64,000 nt of DNA, from assembly GCF_034702125.1 (NCBI RefSeq), contig NC_085867.1:49117898-49181897 (forward strand), given 5' to 3'. Positions 45,800 through 59,400 of the stretch are shown in pieces. Position 1 is the stretch's first letter. Every line of letters begins with the position of its first letter. Source of the DNA: Engraulis encrasicolus (Eukaryota; Chordata; Actinopteri; Clupeiformes; Engraulidae). Below the pieces are notes generated by a model. It ran no database searches, was not told the DNA's origin, and saw only the letters and a list, made by a program, of their open reading frames with translations. Both the position numbers and the translations under genes were made by a program.

Positions 45800-47600
45800 G
45801 GATTCTGTAATGGCCAGGCTGATTTTTTAAGCATTCTGGAAAGTACATTTCTGCAACGTTAACATTGTTAAGCAGCATACATCATGCTACATGTAGGGCT
45901 ATGATGGTTTAAACTTTAATGTAAACACAGGCCGTTTACCTCTGACTTTCGGTCCTTGCAATACAACTCGTGGGCTTGGTAAAACATGAAGCAGCTGGAT
46001 CAGACTTTGCATGCTATGAGTCTGCACTGATCTGATTTTAATGGGCTGACATTATGAGACGCTTTCAGACCATTTCTCGCACTAAATGATACTAGTCAAC
46101 GCAATCAAATCATCTGACTCGTTGTCGACACATCAAAACACGTTCACTTGGCAGTTTCAAATCTTGTATCTTTATACATCACCGAAGCATCCCAGTGTAC
46201 TGCTGCTACAAATTTAGCCCAAGTTTGACATGTTGTATTCCCCTCTTATTAAAACAATGGAAGACGAAAGACAATTTACATTTGGACCGCGGTATAGTTT
46301 ACATTTACGTCCATATAGCGTAAAGGTCTTTGGCTAAGGAATATATCTGTTTATCTGGCAGAATCAAGAGTTTTGTATCCAAAATATGTGGCTGCCTGCA
46401 CTCACATGGACCAATAACCTCTGACCTCTCATGGAAAACACAGATCTCGCGAGAGTTGGGAGCATACATGAGTTCGGCGTGAGCACAGGTCTGTGGGTGT
46501 GAGCCTTTGTATGCACATTTAAACTTTTCAATGTTTAAAGTTTCTGCGCTGCACCCTCCAATATTTTGAGAATGTATCCAACAATATACATTACACTGCC
46601 ATGTCTAACACAGTATGCATATGGGTCTGTGTGATGCGTGTAATTTCCAGTTTAGTTGAGCCCTGCACTGCTTCTTTTCTCCAGCCAGATGGCACTACAA
46701 GGCAGGAGCAGGAGGCTAAGCCCATACGACTTTGTTGCTGTCGACCAACGTTGACGGAACCATGTGAGCGAGAACTTGTCACGATGTGGGTGTTATTAAA
46801 TACAGCGCATTTAAAGTCGGCCACAAATATGAACGAGACCATGAGCTCGCACCGGTTTGCTCTACTAACACACCACGTGTGAGGAGTGGGGGGACAGGCA
46901 GTGAGGAGGAGCTGAAGTGGGGACCTGCGCAAACTTGTGTAGAGGTGTGAGACAAGACCCATATACACACGTGAGTGAGTTGTTGACCAACCAGTTCATG
47001 GGCGCGTGACCTCGGAGGCAGTCCGCCGACGAGCGTTGAAGGGGATAAGCAACTGCAGAGGTTGCAAGATCTGACTGCAGCCGCATTCATCCCGCGATAG
47101 TTTTACACCATGTGACATGTCACCTCGTCAACGCAATGTCGACGAAATTTCGAAGTTTGACAGGAAATCTAACCGTCATGCAGCATTTTCCATCCAGGGT
47201 GCATTGCTGTCTAAATGCGCATACATGCGTTGACACATCTCGAATGCACCTATTGACAAGCGCACAACACCCCTTCTTCTGGCCCAGAAGCCTTTCTCAA
47301 AGCAGAGCTCACAAACAAGCAAAAAATAATACCACAAATAGCAAAGCTTCAATATTTAATATTTAAATTTAAGAGGATGTCAAACAAAAGAACAGGAAAA
47401 ACACTTTATTTACATTAAAATAACATTGTTATAACAATAACAATTTCCAATAATAATAATAATACAAAAAATTGACAGTGAAATATAAACCTTCATCTGT
47501 TTATTCAAGACTGGTGTGATGTATCCCACTGAGACAAGTAGCCATGCAGGCAGCCAACAACATGGCCAACACAAATACAAACACAACATAATGATGTTGA
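45800..47600. other. Region upstream of pus1
   Basis: No exon was recognised here. It must include the pus1 promoter and possibly a first exon with the mitochondrial leader. Otherwise it is unremarkable, mixed-composition sequence. Confidence 0.45.
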
Positions 47601-47801
47601 AAAAAGACCAACTGGAGAGTACGCCAAGATCCTGGCTAAATAGTAATCCAGGTTAAGTTAGCCTTGAGTTGAGGTAGTGGAAAATCATCTAATACAAGAG
47701 CCTGGAGTCCTTATTTTCCTAACTAAAGGACACATATGGGCTATCTATTAGAAGATTTACCTCTTCAGGTTAACATACCGGTAGCCAGGCTTATCGCTTA
47801 A

Positions 47802-48214
47802 AGAAACAGTCCACCATTTTAAAATTTTCACATATTTGCAGTATTTCCGAGCATTATTCATGAATGTGCATATCATTTTTGTCTATGTGTTTGCATTGCT
47901 TAATTAAACAGTATAGCAAAATTAATCGTAGCAATACAAGTCTATGGGAACAAACAAAACAGTCTCAAATGTACTTATAAACTACTTTAAAATTAATGTA
48001 AAATTCACCATAGTGCAAAACAGCTATTTAATCCCGTCCTGTGATCACTTGTGGCTTGATGCTTGCTTCCAGTGATTATGCTAAAATATGCTAATAATTC
48101 TGATCCTATTAATCTAAGTACTGAAAACACTGAGAAGAAAATGATATGCACATTCATGAATAACGCTTGGAAATACAGCAAATATGTGAAAATTAAAAAT
48201 GGGGGGACTGTTCC
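47802..48214. mobile_element. MITE with TTAA target duplication and ~85-bp inverted repeats
   Basis: AGAAACAGTCCACCATTTT .. CATGAATGTGCATATCATTTT at the left is mirrored by GATATGCACATTCATGAATA .. GGGGGACTGTTCC at the right. TTAA lies on both sides (47798-47801, 48215-48218), typical of piggyBac- or Kolobok-related elements. Confidence 0.75.
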
Positions 48215-48504
48215 TTAAACCATGTTCTTGGAATAACCCCCAGCCTCATTCATTGTTGCAATGAACAACTATTGGGATGAGACTAAAACTAAAAGTAGCA
48301 TGGTGTGGTACTCAGTCACACAGACTGATAAACTCAAGATTTATTTAATACTGACAACATAATATTATATAACCCGATTACAGTGGATCGTGGCGTGCTT
48401 GTTCCAGGTAAGGGTAACAGAAAACATGAATTGTCCTCAAACCGACCAGAGCCCTGCAGCTCTTCTCAAGTGTCCGCACGATGGGCCAGCCCCTCTTGAC
48501 GTTA

Positions 48505-48715
48505 GAGTGAGGAGTTGGCACGCTTAAAATCCTTTTCTCTGTGTTTTTTTTATTATTACATGGCATTACAGGATGATGTTTTGACTGTTGTCTTGACCAG
48601 GTCATCTGATAAAGACAACAGTCAAAATGTCACCCTATCCTGCCACGGAATAAAAAAAAACAAAAAAAAAGGATTTTCAGTGTGCGGACTCCTCACTCTA
48701 AAATCACAATCAGCC
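48505..48715. repeat. Foldback repeat
   Basis: TTAGAGTGAGGAGTTGGCAC..CTTAAAATCC is repeated inverted as GGATTTTCAGTGTGCGGACTC. The centre holds CTGATAAAGACAACAGTC and its inverted copy, a decayed hammerhead-like core. Confidence 0.5.
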
Positions 48716-48768
48716 TTTGTTCACATCCCAGGAAAAGGTGCAGGACGATCTTCACCTCTGACTGAATC

Positions 48769-49048
48769 CAGAGATGCACCGGATCCTGATTTTTAGGATC
48801 CTGCCGGATACCGGATCCACTGCTTAAGATCCTGCCAGATCCAGAACCGGATACCGGATCCTACGAAAGGGTTGAAACACATAGCCTACTCGCACATGTG
48901 GGCCCTTTTTATCACGTTGGCTCAAACTATTTTGACTGAAAAGCCTTGGCTACCGGATCCTGGATCCTGGAACCGGATCCGGATCCTGTGAAAAACCCTA
49001 TTATCCTGCCGGATCCGGAACCGGATCTTGGATCCGGTGCATCTCTAG
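48769..49048. mobile_element. hAT MITE rich in CCGGATCC
   Basis: The ends CAGAGATGCACCGGATCC and GGATCCGGTGCATCTCTAG are inverted repeats, ACTGAATC flanks both sides (48761-48768, 49049-49056), and the interior is made of CCGGATCCTG-like repeats. Confidence 0.8.
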
Positions 49049-49162
49049 ACTGAATCCAGCCCGACTTGCTGACATGACATCACAGTCACCTGTGTAGAGT
49101 TCAAACTCAGTAGCTCATCGCTTCTAGTCTTGCAGACGCGCCCTCTGCTTGAACTGCACCAT

Positions 49163-49651
49163 GGGGTACACTAAGAAGCTGGTTCAGTAGTAAAGCGGGT
49201 TAAGTTAGTCTTGTGGTAGAGGTAAATCATCTAATAGAAGAGCCTGGCGTCCTCATTTAATTAAATACTAAATTATGCTGTATCCTGTAGCTTAATACAG
49301 TTAAAATCGTCAGCCGGGGTTTATAAAGGTGGTAAAGTGTCTTATTTTTCATGTTAAGCGTTGTCTTGCTTTAAGACAAGTTAAAAGAGGGAATATGTCG
49401 CTAAGCTAGTGAAAGTCAGTGGATCCGTGTAGCATTGTAGCATCCATTGGCTTTCACTTGTCTTAAAGCAAGACAACGCTTAACATGAAAAATAAGACAC
49501 TTTACCACCTTTATAAACCCCAGCCAACGATTTTAACTGTATTAAGCCCCAAAATAGTGGCATACCCCTTTAACTAAGCCTGGATGACCAGTTCCTGTAG
49601 GTTAACTAAGGCTGGATTACCACTTAACCATGTTCTTAGTATACACCCCCT
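49163..49651. mobile_element. MITE of the AAGAAGCTGGTTCAG family with a nested long inverted repeat
   Basis: The ends GGGGTACACTAAGAAGCTGG and CATGTTCTTAGTATACACCCC are family ends. A separate perfect-looking inverted repeat (49291-49546) has inserted between them. Confidence 0.7.
49291..49546. repeat. Long inverted repeat, 90-bp arms
   Basis: 49291-49380 is repeated inverted at 49457-49546 with about one or two differences (CTTAATACAGTTAAAATCG / CGATTTTAACTGTATTAAG at the outer ends). The loop holds a further GTGAAAGTCAGTGGAT / ATCCATTGGCTTTCAC stem. Confidence 0.9.
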
Positions 49652-49680
49652 GAATGTTCATGAACGCTGCAGTTGTGGGC

Positions 49681-50443
49681 TCAGGGGTCCTCTGCCACTT
49701 CTGTGAAGATGTCACTGAGGATAAACGCAGATACTCCTGTGGGCTCCTCTGACTGTTGACTGATGGAGACCTCTCTGGAGTCAGGGCAATCCACCTGAGA
49801 AAATAAAAGTCAAAGTGTACTTTAATGTCAAAAAACTATGAAACAGGGTTAACACAGAAAATTGATACTGCGTTTGACCAGTCTCCAATGTGCAATTTTA
49901 ACTAACATATAGATAAGCCATTGACAATAATCAAACTGTCGGTCATCAAATTATCTGTTTTGGCCATTTGAGGAATGTTTTAGCAAAAAAAAAAATTGTA
50001 CATATTTACACCTTATCAAACTAAGTCCTAGAGCAAAAATAAATTAAAAAAAGAACCACATAGGCCTCATTCATGCCACTGATTAGCAATCAACTTACAG
50101 ACGAAGTCGTGCTGCCACTGGAGATGACTGGAGCGGCTTTTCTGCTGCCGTGAGAGGACGTGGTAGGAACAGCAGTTTTCGAAGAGCTTTGCGAAGACGT
50201 TGAGGGAACAGCAGTTTTTATACCGTCACGACTCAGCATTGAAGCAACAGCAGTTTTTGTAGGTCCATGCGTAGATGTTGAAGCAGCAGCAGTTTTTGTA
50301 GTGCCATGAGTAGTAGACGTCATTGTGGGAACAACTCTGTCTGTAAAGTCACGAGTAGACGTCATTGTGGGAACAACTCTGTCTGTATTGCTTGTGTGGG
50401 ATGATGAGCTACTGGATATCGATGCGTCTGTTGTTGCTGCTAC

Positions 50444-50481
<38 letters not shown>

Positions 50482-53400
50482 CTGCGGTCTTGGTTCTGGG
50501 TCCGGGTGCAGGTGCAGGTCTGGGTCTGCTGCAGGGTCGTGTGGACGGTACCGCCGCTGCTCTGGGCTGAGCTGGTCTGGTGGCACCTGGACCTGGTCCT
50601 GATCCGGATCCGGATGTAGTGGAGGCGGAGCTGGACATGAAGGACAGGAAGCCCTTGAGTTTCCTTCCAGGTCTGCAGGAAAACAAACAGAGTCTCACTG
50701 TGTGCATTCCAATATGCGACCTTGCCTCCTCCACTTGTGCTTGTCTCCTCGTACCAGGAAGTAATATGTCATGATGACATCACTGACAACAGCATTATAT
50801 TTCAATATCTTGCAAAAGCTCAATTGTTAAGTGTTTTTCTCATTTGTAATTGGGATGGTGAATGAAAAACAGTCCCTCAAAAGATGTTGTGGCCAGGCTG
50901 ACAGCTGGGAAACTTTATCGTTTTCTCCACGGAGGAGGGGCCAGGAGGCGGGAGCAAGGCCACAAGCACAAGTGGAGGGAGCAAGGTCGCATATTGTAAC
51001 GCACTCATTATATAAAATACAAGAGGATAATTGGAGCGCTTCTGGCTCTTCACTTTTTTCCTTGGTGCTTATCAGTGAAGGGGCTCACAAGTTTAGTCCA
51101 GGAAGAGAAGTTCTGATGCACTCGATTTTTAAAAAATACTTTTTATTTGGCTACAATTGCCTCGGCCAAAAAAATCACAACCTTGAGTACCTCAGAACTT
51201 CTTCCAGGACTAAACTTAAGAGTCTTATTATACATCTGAAAGTTTGCATTCATCCAGGTCATCTCAGTTGAAAGAGTTTAGTTGAAAACAACTGGACTGG
51301 AAATAAGAGTTAAATAAATCAGTGTTTCTCAACCTTTTTTTTTAGGCGAGGCACCCTTTCAATTCATGAGAAATTTCAAGACACCCCAAACCAACAAGCC
51401 GTAACATGGCATCGCATCCGATACCACACAAGCTTAGAAAAGTAACACATTTGGAGACGTCACACTACATACATTCGAAGTTGCAGCTGACTGGGGCGAC
51501 CTATATTTACTTTATTGTGCGTAAATGGCACCCCAGGGTGCCCCAGCACCCCTGTTGAGAAACACTGAAATAAATGAATTAATATATAAATGAAAACCTA
51601 AAGCCGCTGACCTGCTGAGGGGATTGGGAGGAGGTGCTTGCGGAGTGCTCCGGACAGCTGGAGTCTCCTCCTCCTCCGCGTGCGCATCATCAGTAGTCGA
51701 CGGGGGTTGAGGTGATGCTGTAGAAGGTAACGGCTCGCTGCTGGACGCCGTAGAGGCTACTATGGTGACGACGGGTTGGGGTGTGGAGGCGGACGATGAC
51801 GAGGGCGATGTCTCTGCTGAGGCACTTTTCGATATCGTTCCCCGTGCTGCGGTAACAGGTTTCACTTGGATCTTGGCTGAAACATGAAACATGATTGAAC
51901 AAAACTGCAGGTATAACACCAGGGCCCTATACTACAAAGCTGCCTCAGGAGGAAGCCATGTTAAGTGAAGAGGTGAATCATCCAATAGAAGAGCCTGTGT
52001 TCTTAGGAAAATGAGGACTCAAGGCTCTTCTATTAGATGATTTACCAGGCTCCTAAATTAACCTGATTTACTCCTGAAGCAGGTCTTTGGTATAACAACT
52101 GTCAATGAGCCCGTTTATATGGCCGCAATAATCAGGCTATTGGAGTAAACAGTTTACTGCTGCTTATATGCAGTCAGTCGATTGCCTGTGTTCCACTTAA
52201 AGATGGCCTCTCAACGTCATTTGATTAATATTGCTGTGTTCCCCATTGTTATTGAATGTGTTACGCGTTGGTCCTGTTTTAAAAAACGTTCTGGTTGCTT
52301 TGTTTCAAGCCGTTTTTGGAAGCCAGCAATGTGGCTTGTGGAGAAACGAGAGGGTGTTCCGTGTTTCTCGTGGAAAAGCGTCTCTGATTGGCTCACTCTT
52401 CCTGCTCTCGTGGAAATGCGTCTCTGATTGGCTCAGTTCTTGGAGAGAATGTAATGGGAAACAGAGTCGCCACTTCTCCGGGTGGTACTGCACTATAGGG
52501 GCGCCAACGGAGGCGTGCATGCTCCATTCAGGGCTGTGCTCTTTCGACAGCGACCCCTAGGCGAGCTACAGGCACGGAGCAACCAGAGTGGGCTTGCTAT
52601 AAGGACGAGGCTTTGTGCTGTGTGTGTACCTGAGAGTAGCAACCAGCTGATAGCTAAGCTAAGCTAGATTTCGGGCCACCAGACGTTGCTTGTATTGAAA
52701 ACAAGCAGAAAAAAAATTACTCGACATGTTTTTAGAAAAATGGGTCGACATAAACCTTTGTGGGCAACGCCTTCTTTCGACGTGACGAAACACAGAAAGG
52801 CTTTCGTGATTCGCTCGTTTCTCTGCATTATTGATGTAAATTGGGAAACACCGGGAAACACAGCCAGGCGAGGTGACGCACCGCTATGAGAGCCTTGCAA
52901 GTGAGTTTAACTTGGGGTGACCGTCCGATCTTCAAAAGGAGTGAGTAAAACTGTGTTTTATCGGAAGTTGGCCTTTAAGTGTGTGAAACGGAGCTATAAT
53001 TGAAGGCTTGTGATTGGCTACTTATCCTTCTAGAATGTCAATAACCTGATAATAACCCGATTATGCTGGATACATGACACGAGAAATCCGTTTATTAGCC
53101 AAAAACCTACCTGTGCAAATCGGATTTCTCATAAACCGATAACGGCAATAAACCGATTATGAAAACTGTTTATTCAGTTTACATGAGCGCTCGAATAAAC
53201 CGGTAACTCCATAAACCTGATCATAAACGGTTTATTGATGCACATATAAACAGGCTCAATAATAACTACACTACTTCAGAAAAGTCAAGATTCCTATTGT
53301 TAGTGGGTAGCAGCTTGTGACCCACCTCTCCTCGTCGCTGCGGTCTTGGCTGGTATTTTTTCAGTGCTTGAACTTGCAGATGAGTGTGCCTACAACAGAC

Positions 53401-56400
53401 GTGAACATTAGAGACAAGAGATTTACCAAACGGGGACTGTTAGACGAAAAATAAAAATCTGGGTGTTTGCACTTTGTAAACGCTATTCAAAGACTTGATC
53501 TTGTAGCCAGGGCTCCGAACCGGTTCAAGGAACGAAAACGAAAACCGAAAACGAACGAAATTTTATGGAATTTTACAAGGAACGGAAACGGAAACGAAAA
53601 CGAAATGGTCTTCAAGTGTTCCGGAACAAAAACGTTATTCTGAAATCCACAAACCGGTTAATAACGGTTTTTTTTTTGTTCTCTATATTTCATACAAGTG
53701 CACGATTTTGTTTGAGGAGTAACCATGGCGACGAGCAGTCTTTTAGTTCGGCTACTGAGGTGTATGAGGGGAAACATGCATAGGCCTACAGCAACAGCAT
53801 TTTGCTTCACCTGAGCTCTTGCCGCCGATTGATAAAATATTGAGGAGCATTGGCCAATCAGAGTGCATTGTATGGAGAAACTTCCTGGGTAAATTTGATG
53901 TGCTTCTCCTCAGAGATTTTGATAGGAAACTAGAACTAAACTGTCTCTCCTGGCTTTCTCGTAGTGATTGGAAGTTGACTCTAATAAACCCGCCCTAAAG
54001 TTTTTGACCACCAATATCAAATAAGTTTTTATAAGAGAAATGACACTTTACCCGCGCTGTTCTTCAGTCTCATTCACGGACAGTACAGAGTTTTATATTG
54101 ACACCATGGAGAGCAAAAGAGAACATGTCTTGAGATCGGTGTTGGGATTCCTACAGGGACAGAGTATTTGGACCATACAGTCTATGATTTGCAAAGGAAT
54201 TGGATAGGCGATTTGATGAACCTAATTCGCAGAGTGCTCTCGAGAGGCAACTGGTGGGTAAGTCATGTTTAGCTTACTACTTGTAATGGCACCGCCGAGT
54301 GCCTCGATGTTCAATGCGGTTATGGCAAATTATGTTGTGGTAAAGTTACTGAAGTGCTTTTGTTGTGCGCAGCGTATCCCACTGTCGGTTGTAGAGAAGA
54401 GAGGTGAGAGCTGGTGTTTTATGTGCTGTAATCAAGGACGTCTTATTTATCTGTTGTTGTGGTCAATGCGGGATAAAGTCATTCGTGGCAGATGGACAGA
54501 CGCTAGCCCGCTCAATGTTTCGATGGTTTCCTCAGTATTGCACAATATTTCCTGGCTGTCATCACGAATAACAGTAGGTCGCGTGTGACAAGCAGGGATA
54601 GAGAAAGACAGCGCATTTGTTGTTGTTTAAGTTATTATTCTCTTCTGTCGTGCAGAGGGCTGGGCTGATGGGATGGACTACGTGGAAACTCTTACTATTT
54701 TGTGACGCTTGTCTGTTAGGCAACAAAAGGTCTCCGGTTTTGTGGTGATGGATTTGCACTGGAATGGTTGGTAGCCGATATCTGAGAGCATATCCGAGGT
54801 TTCAGACTATGCAACCTGTCCCTTCTCTAGAACCAGTGACCCCTTGCATCGTGCACATCTCAACTCAAAACAGTTTGGGATTTTTTTGTGGAGCAAACTG
54901 TGTCCCTTTTACTTACACGTTTCACTTGCTGCAAACCTCATCATGGCCTATTAAATAGAGCTAGGCAAGAACTGAAATCCATGCCTATCGACACCTCTTA
55001 TTATGCTGACGTTTACCTGCGCTATTCCAGAGATTTTTTTAGGAACTCTCCGGCTATTTTTTTTAAACTCTCTCTGGCTGTATTGTGCCTCCCTAATCAA
55101 CATCCACCCACCGCTACTGGGCTGGCATAGGCTACTTTTGATAAGAATTATAGGCATCCGGTTAAATCTGCCAGGATGGATAGCCCATCTGAGTGTTTTT
55201 GGGTGTGTTATTATTTTTGAGAATAGCTGTGTAAATCAATGGGAAATAATGAGTACGTCTATTCTAAGATAAAGTCCACGAAAATAGACTTAATATGGCC
55301 GTTAAACACTGCAGGAACGTTAAGAACGAACGTTATTTTTCGTTCCGAACCGGTTCAGGAACGATATTTTTGTGGGGGAACGATTGCAGGAACGAAAACG
55401 TTAAATTGAAACTTGCCTGAACCGTTCGGAACGGAACGTTTGAAAAATAATTTCGTTTTCAAGCCCTGCTTGTAGCCCATTTCATCCTAGCCTGGTTCTC
55501 ACCGGTGGTGCGTAGCGTGTGCAGCTCCGGAGCCCCCTGGTGGAGCGGAGCTACACACACTACTGTCTGGTAGCGCTGCCATTAACATGCTCTTCTCGAG
55601 CATTTATTGCTTAAATATCCACAGACGCTCGCATTGATGAGTCACAGGATAGATTATATATGTAGAGAGAGTATATTGACTCTTTAGAGATGAACAGAAA
55701 ACGTTTTTGGAGGAATTTGTTGGTGGTGAGATGCAATATATGCACCATCTATTTTCTAACTCGTGAAGAGCATGTTCACGGCAGTGCTACCAGACGGTAG
55801 GTCGGTGAGAACCAGGCTCATTTCATCATGGTAGTAGTGAGTGACCTTCACTTTACCTCTTCTGGCTCAACGCGTTTCTTCATTTCTGCTTCTACAGGCA
55901 CCAGGACTTCAGAGAGGATTGTGTGAGACACTGGTGTTGCGTCATCCACATCCACAGAAGCGGTCAAGTCACTGTAGAAGTGTGAAACAGAGTGCACAGC
56001 CAACTTAGTATGTGGAGTAAAACATTGGAAAACAAGAAGCATAGGGTTACACCCTCATTTTTTAATTTAATTTCAAGTCTTTCTTTCTGCCTTGTTTTTG
56101 TGGAGTTAAAACCTGGAAAGACAAAATTCACCCTATCCCACAATGGTGAAGAATCTTTAAAAAGTTGATCCGGATCACAACCAAAGTTTAATCAGTTGGT
56201 TTTTTTTTCATTTCCAACAACAGACAAAGAAACCAACGCAACAGAAAACATAACCCTCTTGGTGGAGGTAAAAATAAAGACCACAAATTAAAGAAAAAGC
56301 AAATGTGATCACCTGATAATGGGATCTTCAGCTATCGATGGAGTACTTTGGAGAGCTGCAGACGTGGAGAGTTCTTCTGGAGGTTTTTGAGACACCTTTT

Positions 56401-59400
56401 GACGTCCCGTTAAAGCAGGCTTCACCTGGACCTTGGCTGAAATCGAAGTAGAAATAGAAACAGGTACAGGTTTTACACGTCAGATCAAGACAAGAACAGT
56501 GATGTGTGTACTGCAGTCAAGTGTTCTTCTTGACCTACCTCTTCTGGTCACCGTTTTCTTGGCTGGAGTTGGCTCCTCTCCTGTTGGGCCAGAAACACCA
56601 GGCTGCATTGATACAACTACTAACGACAAATAGAACCAGTTACAACAATGATTGAATACTTTCTAAAAATGAATATGTGCTCTCTCTCTCTCTCTATTCT
56701 GCGATCTTACCATTGTCAGTAGTTGATCTTGCAGATGGGTGAGCCTAAGAAAGACATATACGTACATCAAAATGGGCAGGGAGATTTATAAAAAATAATA
56801 ATAATAATAAAAAAGATGACTATTCAACATCTTAGTGAACTTTACCTCTTTTATACTTTCATGTTTCTCCACGTCTGCTTCAACAGTTACCAGGAAATCG
56901 GTGACAATCATGTGAGATACTGTTGCGCTGTCCTCAGTGTCAACAGAGGATCTCCGGTCACTGTAGAAAAGGGAGCATAAGTAAGACTTCTCAAAACAAA
57001 CATATCTGGATACAAGAAGAATACCATGGAGAAACATAGACTAAATGACATACAGACATGTCATACAGACATAAAATTTGGCATAAGTAAGACTACAAAA
57101 CAAAAATGTCTGGATACAAGACTAAAAGATACAGAATGCCTAAAATGACGACATAATATTTACAAAATTGATCATGAAGGCAAAGAAAAAAGCACCTGAT
57201 TATAGAATCTTCAGCTATCGATGGAGTACTTTGGACAGCTGCAGATGTAGAGGGTTTTTCTTCTGAAGTTTTTTGAGAAACATTTCGATGTCCCGTTAAA
57301 GCTGGTTTCACCTGGACCTTGGCTGAAATAGAAACATGAATTTATATTCACAAACATACAGATTTAGGTCAGAAAAACATGTCAAACAAACAAATCAATA
57401 CCAGAACACTGTCCTGGGATGTGCACAATCTTCACCTTCATTTCAAGAACAGGAACTACATACCACAAAGGCTAACCGTAAGTTTCGGAGTGAGAAGTCT
57501 GCACACTTAATATTATTACATTACACTGCATTTGGCAGATGCTTTATGAACAAAGCAACTTTCAAAAGAGGACATAATCAAGCCAACATCACAAGCAATG
57601 TCCTTTTAGTCTTGAGGAGTGTTGACGTTTAAGGGTAATCCAGCCATGAAATAATAATGAAATACCTCTCCTTGTTGTTGTTGTTTTCTTGGCTGGTGCA
57701 GGTTCTTCTTCTGTTGGGCCTGAAACAACCGACTGGTCTGATCCTGCGGTTGGAATTGCAGTGCCGGGAATCTACAGAAGAAATATGCGTTGAATTGGAG
57801 TGAGGTATTTTTTTGGACAGCTGTGTAAAACATGGATGGCTGCAGTTTGTTATTACAAGTAACAATGGTGTCACATCATGTGTGATCATAAAGTGCGTTC
57901 CAATATGCAACCTTGCGTCCTCCACTTGTGCTTGTGGCCTCGTACCAGGAAGTAATATGTCATAAGGACATATCTCGGAAAAGCTCAATTGAAAAGTCAT
58001 TTTGTCATTTGCAAGCTGGATGTTTGAATGAAGAATACTCCCCAAAAAGTTGTTGTGGCTAGGCTGACAGCTGGGAAACTTTATTGTTTTCTCCCAGGAG
58101 GAGGGGCCAGGAGGCAGGGTGAGGCCACAAGCATAAGCGGAGGACGCAAGGTCGCATATTGGAATGCACCCATAGGTAACTTTACCTTTTCACTCTCCCC
58201 ATGTTTCTCTGATTCTGCTTCAACGGGAACCAGGAAGTCTGTGACGATCATGTGAGACACTGCACTGGAGTCATCATGAACTGGCCTTCTCCACTCGCTG
58301 TTGAGAAATAGGCACAAGTAAGATGTACAGTGCTACTTTTTTTGTGGTGGGTATACTGTATATTTGAACATTTTTTGAAGTGGGTATACTGTTTATACTT
58401 GTGCTATTCTAAATAATGGATCGATCAATTTTAAGTGGGTATTCTGAAATCCCTGAAATTTGGAAGTGGGTATAATCCGTATACCTGCGTTCTACGTAGA
58501 TTACACCACTGAACATATTGCAACTTAAAATAGGGAAATGGTTGAACTGTAATGTAATAACACAAAGCACCCTCTTGGTTGGAAGGATGTTAACTAACTG
58601 ACTCGCAGGTGATTGCTGACGGCACTCAGCCTTCTGATTTGGCCGAACCACACCCAGCAGGATGTCCGCTCAACATCCTCCAGTCCCACCCACTCGTGTC
58701 ATATTGCTTGAATCAGAAAGGAAGATCACCTGGCTACTGAGCGATCAGGCACTGATTGAACTCGACCAACTGGAGTCTCTGCTGTCGCCACACTGCTAGT
58801 TACTGAGGAAGGCTGGATGCTGCTGGACTGGGGTGAAGCTTTGCTGACGGTGGCTTGGGTGGAGGAGGTGGAGGAGGAGGGTGGTGTGGATTTTGTTTCT
58901 TCAGAGGCCTTTTGAGACACGCTTCGACGCCCAGTCAAAGCCGGCTTCACCTGGACCTTGGCTGAAATATGAAAGATTTAATTTAATATTTCATTTTTTT
59001 AAATTTAGGATTTAGCAGCTATCCATCAAAACACCATGTCAACGAGAAGAGAATACTGAAATAACCCCTTGGCTGAAATATGAAACTGATTTCCTTAACA
59101 AGCATTCAAGTGAAGGTGCACCAGAAAACACCACTTCTGATCAAAACAGAATCCTGGAGGTGTGTGTAGCAGGCTTGTACAAAATTCCATATTGGATGAA
59201 TTTGAATTCAAAGTAATGCCATAATACGAACACTAAATGGAGGTTACCTTGAATTTCTTTGAATTTAAGCTACACCACCCATTGAGAGTACATAGAACAC
59301 CACAACCTAGTGTTCGTATTATGGCATTACTTTGAATTCAAATTCATTCAATTCGGAATTTCGTACAAGCCTGGTGTGTAGTCAAGTGTTCTTGACCTAC

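Noticed and set aside
46591..47366. Short open frames upstream of pus1
   Set aside because: They overlap on both strands, show no codon or family pattern, and have no supporting splice sites.
53700..55280. Open frames inside the 2-kb hAT element as a gene
   Set aside because: They are short, lack splice continuity and show no motif of a transposase or host protein that I could recognise.
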